Part shown: piece by piece, positions 10,297-20,210 of the stretch | Numbering within the stretch: the first letter of the stretch is position 1 | How the letters are laid out: each line of letters begins with the position of its first letter | DNA from: Patiria miniata | Taxonomy: Eukaryota; Echinodermata; Asteroidea; Valvatida; Asterinidae | Assembly (NCBI RefSeq): GCF_015706575.1 | Contig: NW_024037076.1 | Coordinates: 1,922,001 to 1,986,000, forward strand | DNA length: 64,000 nt | Direction of reading: 5' to 3' | Notes under the pieces: generated by a model | What the model was told of the DNA's origin: nothing | Databases searched by the model: none | Seen by the model: the letters and a program-made list of their open reading frames with translations, nothing else | Made by a program: the position numbers and the translations under genes

Positions 10297-12296
10297 GCAG
10301 CAGCTGACAGGCATTTCCTCAGACACTCCACGTCAATGCTGTCTCCCTGTTTGTTGGATAGTTGTTCCCTCTTTGTCCCCGATGACGACTGGTCGTAACT
10401 ACTGCTTGCATGAAAGGTTTGCTAACGTTTTGCTACTGAGGGAGGAGGGATCCTTCTTCGACTGACACATACAGGAAATGAGAGCTGACTATGAGCATGA
10501 GGTTGTCTCTATAACTGAATATCATGAGATCGTGAAGATGCGTCACAAAAACTACTCGCTGCATCCCCAACATTACTTGCTGAAGGAATGCTCTGATTTT
10601 GTCCTTGCTCTGACGGTGGAGGGACGTTCCTGTCGTGGGATGAAGGAAGCTGATGCTGTTGCCCAGAAAAACCTCTCGTGTAAATTGTAGCTGACTCCAT
10701 TACCTCAAGTTCCCTCTCGTAACCGTTATCTTCACAGTACTTGACGAAGATCCTCCAATGATTGCGCATCCCCTTGAGCGTTTCCAGCTGCCATAGTGCC
10801 CAATTAGCTGACAGGAAAAGATCAGCTGCCTTGTGCAACCAGTTCACCATGTCAGCAAGCAAAGGAAGATCTTCTCTTAGAGAAGAATGGTTATCTGGTA
10901 AGATGTGTTCGTACTCTAACACTAGAGCACCGACACTACCTCTATAATAGGAATTAGCGATTTCACATTCAACTGCTCGCTTGAATGAATGTAAGGCCGC
11001 CTGGTGCTTGCCCATGGCACAGAGACACATGCCTTTCAATTTATGGACGTCCGGTCTTTTCGAACCATCTGCAATTTCCACGGTTTTGGCGCAGTATGTT
11101 AGCGCTTGCTGCAGATGACCTTCGCTTCCAGGTCTCAACCGCCCGTTACAAAGAGTTGCCATGTAATACAATGCCTCTGCCATTGATTCTGTGTACCACG
11201 GTAAAGACACGTCTTGGATGGCAAACGAGAGGTCTTCTTTAGCCCGTGTCAGTAAGGTATCATCCGGACGTTGCGCTAAGGGACTGTGAGACTTCTGGTA
11301 GTCTTTGAGTTGCTGTTTGTATTGGGAGAGGTAAATATTTGCTCTGACACTGTGCGCCATAAGATTGAATTCTGAGTCGTCAACTTCAAGTGACCTGCTA
11401 ATCAAAGACAACGCTTTTCTCTGGCCTGTCTTACGGAAGTGCGTTGCCTGTCTAGTAAGAACATATGCATCATCCGGGGAAAGAGACAGGGCTTCTTCGA
11501 AACATTTGTCCGGTTCGTTTACAAATTATCGATAAGTGTCAGGGATGGTTGGAAGCAGATCTCTGGATTGGTTGAAAAGGTTTCCGAGATGTGTCCAAGC
11601 TTTACTTTTCCGAAAGTTATCCTCGCTGAACTGTGCGATTGTGATAAAGTTGTTGACTGCACCTTGGTAAAACTGTTTGACTTCATCTTTTTTGGACTTA
11701 TCCCACTTTATCCTGACGTATATTGATTGACAAGCCAACCCGGACTCGAAGATCCAGTCTTCACGCTCGGATTGTGCGACGTCTTCCCTCGCCAGCTCGA
11801 TTGCTGTCTGATACAAATCAAATGCTTTCCGATACCTCTCGGTAGTCACAGACTCTTCATAGATTTCGTTTGTGAAGGCGAACGCCTGTTCAGAAATACT
11901 TCGAGCCCGTAGCTTCCTCAGCCTTCCCTTTCCTTCTTCTGTATCATCCTGTCCAAGCAGCCTTGCAATCTCCTGCTCGCAATCTCGGGCCTCGGTAAAT
12001 CGGTACAGTTTCTCGCATATGTATTTGCGGTTTGCAAGAGCATTGAAATTATCTGGGTCTTCGGCTGGAGAGAGGACTTTATCCAGGTACTGTAAAGCTT
12101 CTTCAAACTGACCAAGCCGAAAGGCAAGCATCGCAAGAAGATTCCAGGAGGCATAATGCTCTAGTCGGCTTTCTGTGAATCGATCGAGATATCTTTTGGT
12201 TGTCGCAAACAAACGTTTAGCCACCTTCACATCAACGTGGCCCTTATTCAACGTCAAAGGAAGACGAAAGTGACCAAAATCATCCGTAGACGACAT
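10297..12296 (-). pseudogene. TPR paralogue without TIR domain, decaying
   Basis: Closely matches the unit A gene from its start (MSSTDDFGHF at 12296) through the TPR array and into the disordered linker; by eye about three quarters of residues agree. The reading frame is held for 595 codons except for one TAA (complement of 11526-11528) replacing a conserved Glu codon at residue 257. A second in-frame stop at 10509-10511 falls where unit A reads DIQYKR. A short insertion further on shifts the frame, and the TIR-coding part is absent. The splice acceptor before the ATG is kept. It could be a young pseudogene, or a gene still making a 256-residue TPR fragment; a readthrough or internal start at 11411 would give a 300-residue TPR product. 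Confidence 0.85.
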
Positions 12297-14215
12297 GATT
12301 GCGTTGATATCTGCGTGAAATAAAAAGAAGAGGCGATATTCAACCATTTTTTCTTATCTGTAGTAAAAAGTATTTTTCATCTGCTCCCCGCATGGTTATT
12401 TCGAAAGGTTAATTTTGTACCTTTTTTCTTTTTGTCTTTGACTTAAAGAAAGATTCTAAAGTCACCTATTTTCACTTTCCAACTCATGACAGACTTCGAG
12501 AATTTACTTTCAGGACAAGTTTATTTGGAATCTGAATTCAGCTGGTACGTTTTGATTCATAACATCACACGCACTTTCAAAATTATTTGAAGAACTGTAA
12601 ACGTTTTTTTATGCTTCAGTTTATAAAACACTTGTATCGCGTTGAAGGCGTTCAGTTTTGAGTAGTATTTGCTAAGAAGGTATCTGTTTACCGTATTCTT
12701 TGAAGGCATCCATTAACAGGTTTTAGGATCATTGTGTTTAAATGGTGATATTCTTTGAACGTATTGAGCAATTTCAGTAATTTTTTTTCATATAAAAGTA
12801 GCTTATGAAATTGGCTTTCCAGTCATTATTATGTTTGGTGCTACATATATATTTTAATATGATATATATTTTTGGGGTTAAGGTTCCGGTTTTTTTTACT
12901 CGCCCTGTAGTATACGATGATAAAAAACACAAAAAAATTCAAGATAAAAATAAACCATGTGTTTACTGACTTTTATATATATATTTTGCCTGGAACTCTT
13001 GCGGTTAAACCTTCGAACGTATTGTATTGGCATGGTGATGTTATCAGAGAAGGTCCCTTTTGCTATAAGTTGTTGAACTTTTTTTTTAGTATTGCAGTGT
13101 GTATTACAAGATGACAAAATGGAAGGATAATCCTGAAATGATACAATTAACGGCAGAATGAGATGGCAACCTACTGCTGTATTTCTCTTGTGTTTTTTTT
13201 TTAAACATGAACTGTCTATGCTATATTGAAGAGCTTAAGCCCGAGAAAAAAAATGAAACATTTTTTTTCAAATATTACTTTCGAATGAGACATCGAACGA
13301 CGTCAAATTGACACACGTTGGTAATTAAATAATTACTTCACATTTTTTTTTACTGCGGCTATAGGCCTACAATAATTCAGTTCTCGTAGGGTAGACAGGT
13401 TCTCTCCCTATTAGAATTATAAAAATATGTCACCGGACTGGGAATCAATCAACCTGTAGGGCGGATTTGCGGAAAATTTGTTTGGGGAAGAGAAGGGACA
13501 TCACAACTTGAAACACCATCAAAACACCAAAATTCATGGGATTGAAATATTCATTAATATACTCGTTCAGTGCTTGCCATATGGTGGTACGCAATTGCAC
13601 AAATACACAATGTCTCACCTGTTTTTTTTTGTTTTTGTTATTGCTGTACATGTCTGGTTTTTTCTTTGAAGTTGTTGGTTTTGGATTTTGGTTAAAAATG
13701 TATTTTGAAATTTATCAATATCTGTTTGTGGCTGTGGTGTTTAACGTAAAATTGAAGTGTCGCCCTTTTACAGCAGTAGTAAAAGTTATACGACTCAATG
13801 TACCAGTAAGGAGACACGGTATCGTAATATCTTCGAACGGCGGGAGACATCGGTCATAAGGGAGATATTTTCATGTCTCCCTAATGTCACAGCCCCCATT
13901 TAGAGCACAATAATTATGCTGTCGCAATTAGGTTATATTTGTGCATTGTTATTCATTTGTTGTTGTCCCTGTAAATGTCAGTTGTTTCGTATTTATTCGT
14001 CCAATTTGATTTGCATGCATTATTTATAACAATATCGCATTGTTTTCTAAATACTGAAGTTTAGGGATTCCGTACTCGTATATTGGTCCCCTACCGTTCC
14101 TATCACTTATTGTCGTTCCGTGATTAGTATTTATGAATTATCCTATCTAGAATATTATTTATGAATGCAGTGGAAATAAAGAAAGATAAAATGAAAACAT
14201 GGAAACTTAAATAAT
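12297..14215. other. 5' flank of the unit B paralogue
   Basis: No gene supported. A splice acceptor equivalent to that of unit A ends at 12311. AT-rich with homopolymer runs. About 13310-13500 aligns with unit A 6540-6720, including a degenerate fold-back repeat (13390-13460). 13.5-14.2 kb has no clear match in unit A. Confidence 0.5.
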
Positions 14216-14900
14216 GAATATTCACCGACGGCATACATTTTATCGTTTGAGCTAAGAAAATATCCAAAGAGTACTTACAGTTTGGGAGAACTATGTCAGA
14301 TAAATTCACTCGCGTCTGTCTGTGTCAGAGATCTTCAATGCAGTGGCTGACGTACGTGGCTGGATCTAATGTCAGATAAATTCACTCGCGTCTGCCCATG
14401 TGAGAAATGTTCAATGACGTGGTTGGAGGTGTTTGTTTATGTGCAGCACACATCGTCAATGGATCATGATTATTCAGCTAGTTAAATGTTTATTCATAAG
14501 AAATTAACAATGACCCTACACCGTTGCTATCACTCAGTCATGCATGTACATTAAAGCATTCTTCTTCCATGATTAAGCTTTTCAAAGAACGGTTTTCGTC
14601 GGGCTGCCACAGTGTAAGATCCTTGGTTCGAACCCAAATCCGATTTTCATCAAATATTTTTGTTGGTTGTTTACTTGAAGGGAAAACACTATTCGAACCT
14701 ATATGTGTCTTCCATCCACACAGCGTGGTAAATATTCATGTAAGGGTTCGTGATGTGATTGATTGAAATACGATGTAAACTGCCAAAAAAAAAAATACAC
14801 TAGCGGCTGACGTACATGGCTAGTTTTTAGTTTTATTAACCAACGATGACGTAGCCAAATTTCCTCCTGAATCACGAGAGGGCGCACGAATGAATGTCTG
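14216..14900. repeat. Remnant of a third tandem unit (unit C)
   Basis: 14216-14300 resembles the start of units A and B (GAATATTCACC, then AAATATCCAAAGAGTACTTAC). Near 14875 the ACGAGAGGGCGC word of unit A 402 also reappears. In between, a ~50-base piece (GTCAGATAAATTCACTCGCG) is repeated at about 14294 and 14371. A tRNA-promoter-like GGTTCGAACCC at about 14625 may belong to an inserted SINE. The copy is much more diverged than A versus B and holds no gene. Confidence 0.55.
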
Positions 14901-15204
14901 TCAAATTAGTGATTTGACAGAAATATATGGCAGACCTGAAAAATACAGCTGATCATTTTTGAAAAAACTTCAATTTGAGGTTCCCTGACGTGTATAAGTA
15001 CCGGTACACAGGAAAGCGCAAGCCAGGCTAGACACGTGCAAATTTGTAAAAAAATATATAATAATTTAAGGAAATTTTATGACTTTTTGAGGTTTTTTTT
15101 TAATTTTAAAAATCATGTGAGCAAAGCGTGACGTCATAATATCTTAGGTCTATCCCAATTTCGGAAAGGGCAAATAGTGGGGCAAATGGGGAAAATATTT
15201 CGGG

Positions 15205-15467
15205 GAATTGTGACTTTGATGATACAAGCATGGAATTTGGCACACAATCAAGATATTTGGCTATAGGGCCCTTGCACATTTGCCCTTTGCAAAAAATATA
15301 GGTAGAATTGAAAGCAATTTTCATAATTTTCAAAAAAATGCCATTGTTTGTTATTCTACCTTTATTAGGACAAATCTGCTATATGGCCTATAGCCAAATA
15401 TCGTTCTTATGACATACTTTGACTGTGTGCCAAATTCCATCCTTGTATCATAAAAGGCACAATTCCA
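15205..15467. mobile_element. Fold-back (MITE-like) inverted-repeat element
   Basis: A left arm, GAATTGTG...ATGGAATTTGGCACACA...ATATTTGGCTATAGG (15205-15269), is repeated in inverse orientation as CTATAGCCAAATAT...TGTGTGCCAAATTCCAT...CACAATTC (about 15388-15467), with shorter matching pieces (ATTCTACCT) nearer the centre. It codes for nothing and fits a non-autonomous DNA transposon. Target-site duplications were not identified. Confidence 0.7.
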
Positions 15468-15858
15468 TCATCCATATTCCTTACTAAAAGCCCCGTTTGA
15501 GGTAACTCAGGCCGATGTTCAGAGCGCCGTGCGTGGCCGTCATAGAAATTATTTGAATCCCACCGGCTGTTTTGATCGCCGCCCACACAACGCGTTCAAT
15601 GGCAGCCACTTTGCGGTTACAGATTGCACCAGCAACCTCTCTCATAGTCTTTGATTAGACTACCCACGAGGGGAATCAGGTTGGGGCATTGCTGCTTCCC
15701 CGTCTTCCACAACTGTTGCCCGGTTCTATCCCCGTCCGGCCTGCTCCAAATGGATGGGGTTTTCAGTCGTCACCTGTTTCCTCGGATTTCACTTTGATCC
15801 TTCTGGGTTGTTCGTCTGGCCTCTTAAACAATATTTCTTGGTTGTCTCCTCTCCACAG
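15468..15858 (+). other. Region upstream of first-exon candidate, likely promoter/5' UTR/intron
   Basis: Unique, GC-balanced sequence between the fold-back element and a strong splice acceptor (TTGTCTCCTCTCCACAG ending at 15858). It may contain an untranslated exon and the promoter of the following exon, but I cannot place a donor or start site. Confidence 0.4.
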
Positions 15859-16208
15859 GTTCTTCAGGCTTCTGAGCTGCATCACAGACGGCGCTTCAAA
15901 GGACTTCTTGGTTTCGTTTCAAGGAATACAACTATAATAGAAGGGTGAGGCACCGGTGGAGCGGTGTTTTTAAGGATGGAGTCGTCTTCTGGCACCAAGA
16001 GCCGCCGCCTGCGACTGGCCCTGCCCAAGTCTAAGACAGTGGGCGAGTCTCATACGGAGCTACCGACCCTGAGCGCCATGGTGGCACCGCAGCTACGCCA
16101 GTTGGTCCGGGAGTCCATGTACTTCATGTGGCCCATGGCCAGGATCGCCGAGGACATGGACGATGAGATGACCAAGCTTTCCGATCTGGATGAAGATCTC
16201 CTTGATGG
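15859..16208 (+). CDS. Candidate first coding exon, unknown protein (ATG at 15976)
   Basis: An acceptor (CTCCTCTCCACAG) ends at 15858 and a consensus donor GTGAGT begins at 16209. In between, the first good ATG is at 15976, giving 77 codons plus two bases: MESSSGTKSRRLRLALPKSK at the start, then a basic stretch, a hydrophobic VRESMYFMWPMARI and an acidic end EDMDDEMTKLSDLDEDLLDG. Base composition is markedly more coding-like than its surroundings. I do not recognise the family. The exon ends in phase 2, the same phase as the candidate exon at 38044. The rest of the gene was not found in the window. Confidence 0.6.
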
Positions 16209-17030
16209 GTGAGTTAAAGCTTTGTTTTAGAAATCGGACAGGGTGTTGTAGTCGTGTCCGATCCAAAATCACATGTCAAATCGCAAATCACAAGTCAATT
16301 GGCAAAGTGACGTGATGACAAGGATCATTGGCCAGAGTTCACATGAAAACTGAGTTGTCACTTCTGAAGGCGTTATGATGGAATCATGATGAAGTTGTGA
16401 TTGACTTGTGATTGAATCGCGCTTTATCTTTGATGGACTTGTGATCGACTTTTGATGGACTTGTTATTGACTTGTGAGAAGGCAATTAGATATATCATTG
16501 TCTTATTGTACCTTTCAACAACTCTTGAAAGGTACATTTGTCGTGTAAAGTTTAACAACTTGTCATAACACTAGTTTTTGATTCCATACACAACCATTAT
16601 GTGTCATACACCAGATGACATGAGATCATGGATGCACGAAAAATAGGGTAAAAGGTGGTTACAAAGTGAGGAGAGAAGTGTCTTAAACCGTTATACTGCC
16701 GAGTAAATATTAGATTAAAGTGAATAACGAAAAATGGTCCTTTTGTAGTTCATCTGAGGAAGCAGATGAACGTTTTACCTTCTTGAAATACCTTCTTGAA
16801 ATACATAAACAGATAATTTTCAGTTGTTTTGGTTACATATTTGTTTAAATTTGATGGACATGCATCCTGTTTTTATTTGCACCTGCGATATTGTAATGTT
16901 TGAGGATCAGTCCGTCGGATTATTTCTTAGTAGCTTGAAGTTGCACTTGAAGTGAAAATAATGGTGTACGTGTGACCGTGCCTGTCTAACATTTCTGAAC
17001 AGTCTGTAATTTCGATCGGAATCTATTCCT
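16209..17030. other. Intron start with degenerate repeats and two hairpins
   Basis: Begins with the donor GTGAGT. 16380-16480 is a degenerate run of TTGTGATTGACTTGTGATGG-like units. GTACCTTTCAA and its exact inverse (16508-16535) and GTTCATCTG and its inverse (16748-16771) form two perfect short stems with 6-base loops. A 13-base tandem repeat (TACCTTCTTGAAA) follows at about 16778. No coding frame seen. Confidence 0.5.
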
Positions 17031-17380
17031 CCGGCGTTCAGTAATTATCGAGTTATCGATCCCAGGAGTAGTTTAGACTTTCGTCTGCGTGCACGAGACA
17101 AAGACCGTACATTTTGCCGAGCGCCATCAACGTCATAGCGTAGGCGTGTGGTGGTCTCGCTGGGGGAAATGTGCTTTGATCAATTTGAAGTGTAACTCGG
17201 GTTGTTGTCCTTCCAATCCGATTAATTGTGCTGTCAGCTGGAAAAGATCGTGGATTAATCAGTCAATTGTAACCCAAGGGCTCAAAAGGTCTTTACTCGG
17301 CTCACTATCGCCTCCCTATCGTTTTGAAAGGGCCCCACCAAACACCGGCCGGTCAAGGTGTACATTTATGGCTTTACGAT
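17030..17380. promoter_or_regulatory. Candidate cis-regulatory module (Otx / TCF words)
   Basis: Unique, GC-balanced stretch about 0.9-1.2 kb into the presumed intron. It contains GATTA-type Otx cores (at about 17220 and 17252) and an exact TCF/LEF word CTTTGATC (about 17173). Motif match only; conservation was not tested. Confidence 0.3.
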
Positions 17381-17997
17381 AGAGGACATATATAACGTGA
17401 GAACAAAAGATAATTTCAGTCCTCGAACATTGGGTCTTGTGTTGAAAGCGGTTCTGGATCGTACGGTTATGTGGAGAACCATGGGAGAAACACACGTACA
17501 TGGGAGAATCACAAAGCATTGTCCTCGGGTGTATAGAAAGTCACGACTGTGTGTACTGTGTTAAGAGTTTAAGCAATTCATTGTACCCACATGTGTTCAC
17601 ATATTTGAATGTACGACATGTTCAGATCTGTGGATGTCTGTTAGTACCATCATGTATAAATTGTAACGGTAAATATAATCGACTTATCGGGTTGAAGTCG
17701 AAAGACAGGCTAAATACAAATCGTTATCAATATTTTTGGTTTCATCAGCCTCAGAAAACGAACTTTAAATTATAAAACAGATTTTTTATTTAAACATAAT
17801 TATATATGGCACTAACAGGTTTTCATACTGTGCAAAAAAAGTAAACATGTCTTCAACTAAACATGTTAAAAAATTCGGTACAAAACGATTTAAACTAGTC
17901 TACAAAGCACCATTTTTACAGTATACTGTTTACAGTAACAATGGTGTGTACATTGTTGGCCTTTGATTTGGAATTTTGTAACTTGGTAAATTCTCTC

Positions 17998-18019
17998 AAC
18001 CCTGGGCCTGACCAGGGTT
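17998..18019. other. Perfect 8-base-arm hairpin
   Basis: AACCCTGG and CCAGGGTT flank a 6-base loop. No T-run follows, and I assign no function. Confidence 0.4.
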
Positions 18020-18220
18020 GGATTGTACCGGTGTAGAGCGCCAGACCCGGGTAGAAGCTTTGTTGGATTCCTGCTGGTGTGAAAGGGGATTCTCCATGTT
18101 GAACACAGAATATTGGATATTTTAGACGGTGCAAAAGGCCTTTAGACTAGTTCCTTATTAGTATTCTGCTTAACTTGTAAACACATGCCTAAGTGGTACC
18201 TCAATGGTCCCGTGCAGGAA

Positions 18221-18988
18221 CTCTAGATGGCGCTGTTCAGTCTATATCTAGGTTGAACTATATATAGGTTGGATTAGATTCTGCACACACATGCGTTAAA
18301 TGAATAAATACACTGTGACAGTTTCCTGTGTACAGTGGATTTTGTTTTGTTTAATTAGTCACCCAAATTTATCTGATCCAAATAACACCCACCTATCACG
18401 TCGCTATTAAGATATCTTGTTAGAAACGTATTCACAACCACCGGCCAAATGTACAGTTTGAATTAAAAGTATTTATACAATTCACGATTAGCGTCATCAG
18501 GCCGATTTACATTTTTGTAATCTACAAATGAATTCAACGTTGTGAATACTCTAAACCTGACACGCGGAATTTATCTACCGCCCTCTATAGTATAATCGGA
18601 TTGAGGCAGGGATACGTCAAAATATATTTCCTTTCTCTCATCGATTGATTCACTCTTGTGGCGACAGCGCCCCCATGTGTCTGTAAGAATATAATGTACA
18701 CGTTTGATAGTTTGCTCTGACAATGCATGGCAAGTCAACCGATAACTATTTATGACGTACATATCAAGTATGATATTCTTTTCAAAAAATTAATGAAATC
18801 ATTCAAAGTCGAACTTTAAAAGAAAGTTTAATGACATAGTATCCTAAAATTATTCTTGTATAATGTTTTTTAAAACATTTGTAAAATATTGGCGTCCTAT
18901 TTCACAATGATTTGGCATTAAAACCAACATTTTTATTTCTCCCACCTTACTTCTACACATATACATGGGGAAAGAGTGCCCCCTAGCG
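18221..18988. promoter_or_regulatory. Cluster of four CTCF-like core words
   Basis: CTCTAGATGGCGCTG on the plus strand (18221-18235) is followed by three words on the minus strand: CTATAGAGGGCGGTA (18576-18590), CACATGGGGGCGCT (18666-18679) and CGCTAGGGGGCAC (18976-18988). Each fits the bilaterian CTCF core (YAGRKGGCRS-like) with few or no mismatches. The first faces the other three, a convergent arrangement. Binding is inferred. Confidence 0.35.
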
Positions 18989-19138
18989 TCAAATTTGGTC
19001 CAGCCCTTTGGCCACTTGGCCCCCTGAAAATTTGTTCAGTGTCCACCAGTGTTTTTGACTTTCTGTATCGGATGTCAGTTTATGGAAAGCCAAAGCGGAA
19101 TTAATTCAAAACCCCTTTTTATTTTTAACCCCTTTTTT

Positions 19139-19497
19139 TCGTGCAAGACCAAACATTTCGTGCAAGACCAAAATCTATTTTCGTGCGAGACTACAATTAT
19201 TATGCAAGACCAGTTGCTTTTCGTGCAAGACCAACATTTTCATGCAATACCAATTTTATGCAATACCAATTTTCTTCAATGCAAGACCATCATTTTTGTT
19301 CATGCAAGACCCAAATTCTCATGCAAGAACAAAATCCCCATGCAAGACCATTTTTGTTTATATGCAAGACCATTTTGTGTGCAAGACTATTCTATTTTTA
19401 TAGTGCAAGACCAAAACTGTTTTCATGCAAGACCAAAAATTAAAGTTCATGCAACACCAAAATTATCATGCAAGACCAAAATTTCTTGCAAGACCAA
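19139..19497 (+). repeat. Degenerate minisatellite, TGCAAGACCA unit
   Basis: About 18 successive copies of an (A/G)TGCAAGACCA core, each followed by an A/T-rich spacer, giving periods of about 16-24 bases. The core is better conserved than the spacer. A long open frame crosses the array but only because the unit lacks stops. Confidence 0.85.
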
Positions 19498-19610
19498 ACG
19501 TTTGTGCTTTGGCTTTACACAGTCAGTGCACTATTGTCCGCGGAGTAAACACGCTCATCTCCACAGTCTAAAGTAAATGCATTAACTAAGCCTTCTCTGA
19601 TTCTTTATTC

Positions 19611-19629
19611 CAATGGTTAATAACCATTG
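19611..19629. other. Perfect 19-base palindrome
   Basis: CAATGGTTAATAACCATTG reads the same on both strands apart from the central base. A dimeric transcription-factor site is possible; no specific factor is supported. Confidence 0.4.
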
Positions 19630-19899
19630 AGAAAGCCCTCTTCGATTGACTTTGGATTCATTTTGGGTACATGTATATCTGAATCTTGCTGTTTCAAATC
19701 ATCTGCGTTTAGATATTGACGTACTAATAAAGCTTTGTACGTAATGGATAAAGAAATTTAAGAAGCTCTTGTAATTTAGTTACAAGAAAACAATGTATTT
19801 TTAGGTACAGGAAAGGCCTTTTTCTGATTTAAAGTAAGATGAAGGTATTGCCTGGCCATTTGCCAAGATGTTTACTAATCCTTTTCTTGACCATTCTAA

Positions 19900-20210
19900 G
19901 AGGCTTCATGATTGTTCCCGAGTAGTTAGAGCGATCGCCATCAGGACGCGAGCGGACAGTCACCTCCCTTTGCCTGGGCCAAAAATAGCCCGTGAATCAT
20001 GCAAGATGATCTGAGTTTAGAGGGGACCCAACGAGCATGTCCAGGGTAACACGATCAGGGACGGCGAAGCGCGGGAAAGAGAGGTGAATCGCGGGAAAGA
20101 AACGGTACAATCAATCCGAGCGCAAGTCAATTGCAAATGCTAGTAAATAAATCCCCGCCTTTCAGAGCTGTGAACTGATTCGACCTTTGATCGAGGAATG
20201 GGAGGCCTGG
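19900..20210. promoter_or_regulatory. Candidate cis-regulatory module with paired E2F words
   Basis: Unique, GC-richer patch in AT-rich surroundings. GCGCGGGAAA (20069-20078) and TCGCGGGAAA (20089-20098) are two E2F-type words spaced exactly 20 bases apart in the same orientation. No coding frame. Confidence 0.3.

Larger units (their letters stand above)
6885..14215. repeat. Tandem segmental duplication, unit B
   Basis: Second copy of unit A. It differs by an internal tandem duplication of its left part (7499-8503 and 8504 to about 9575), by replacement of the TIR-coding end with unrelated DNA (about 10010-10296), and by poorly matching DNA at its right end (13.5-14.2 kb). Confidence 0.9.

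Noticed and set aside
11526-11528. Short intron hiding the unit B stop codon
   Set aside because: The frame is unchanged across the stop, unit A has no intron there and no GT-AG pair is placed to remove it.
17998-18019. Hairpin as terminator or microRNA precursor
   Set aside because: Stem of 8 bases with no T-run, too short for a microRNA.
19049-19576. 175-codon Cys/Lys-rich frame
   Set aside because: Produced by the TGCAAGACCA minisatellite, which lacks stops in this frame; irregular period lengths argue against coding.
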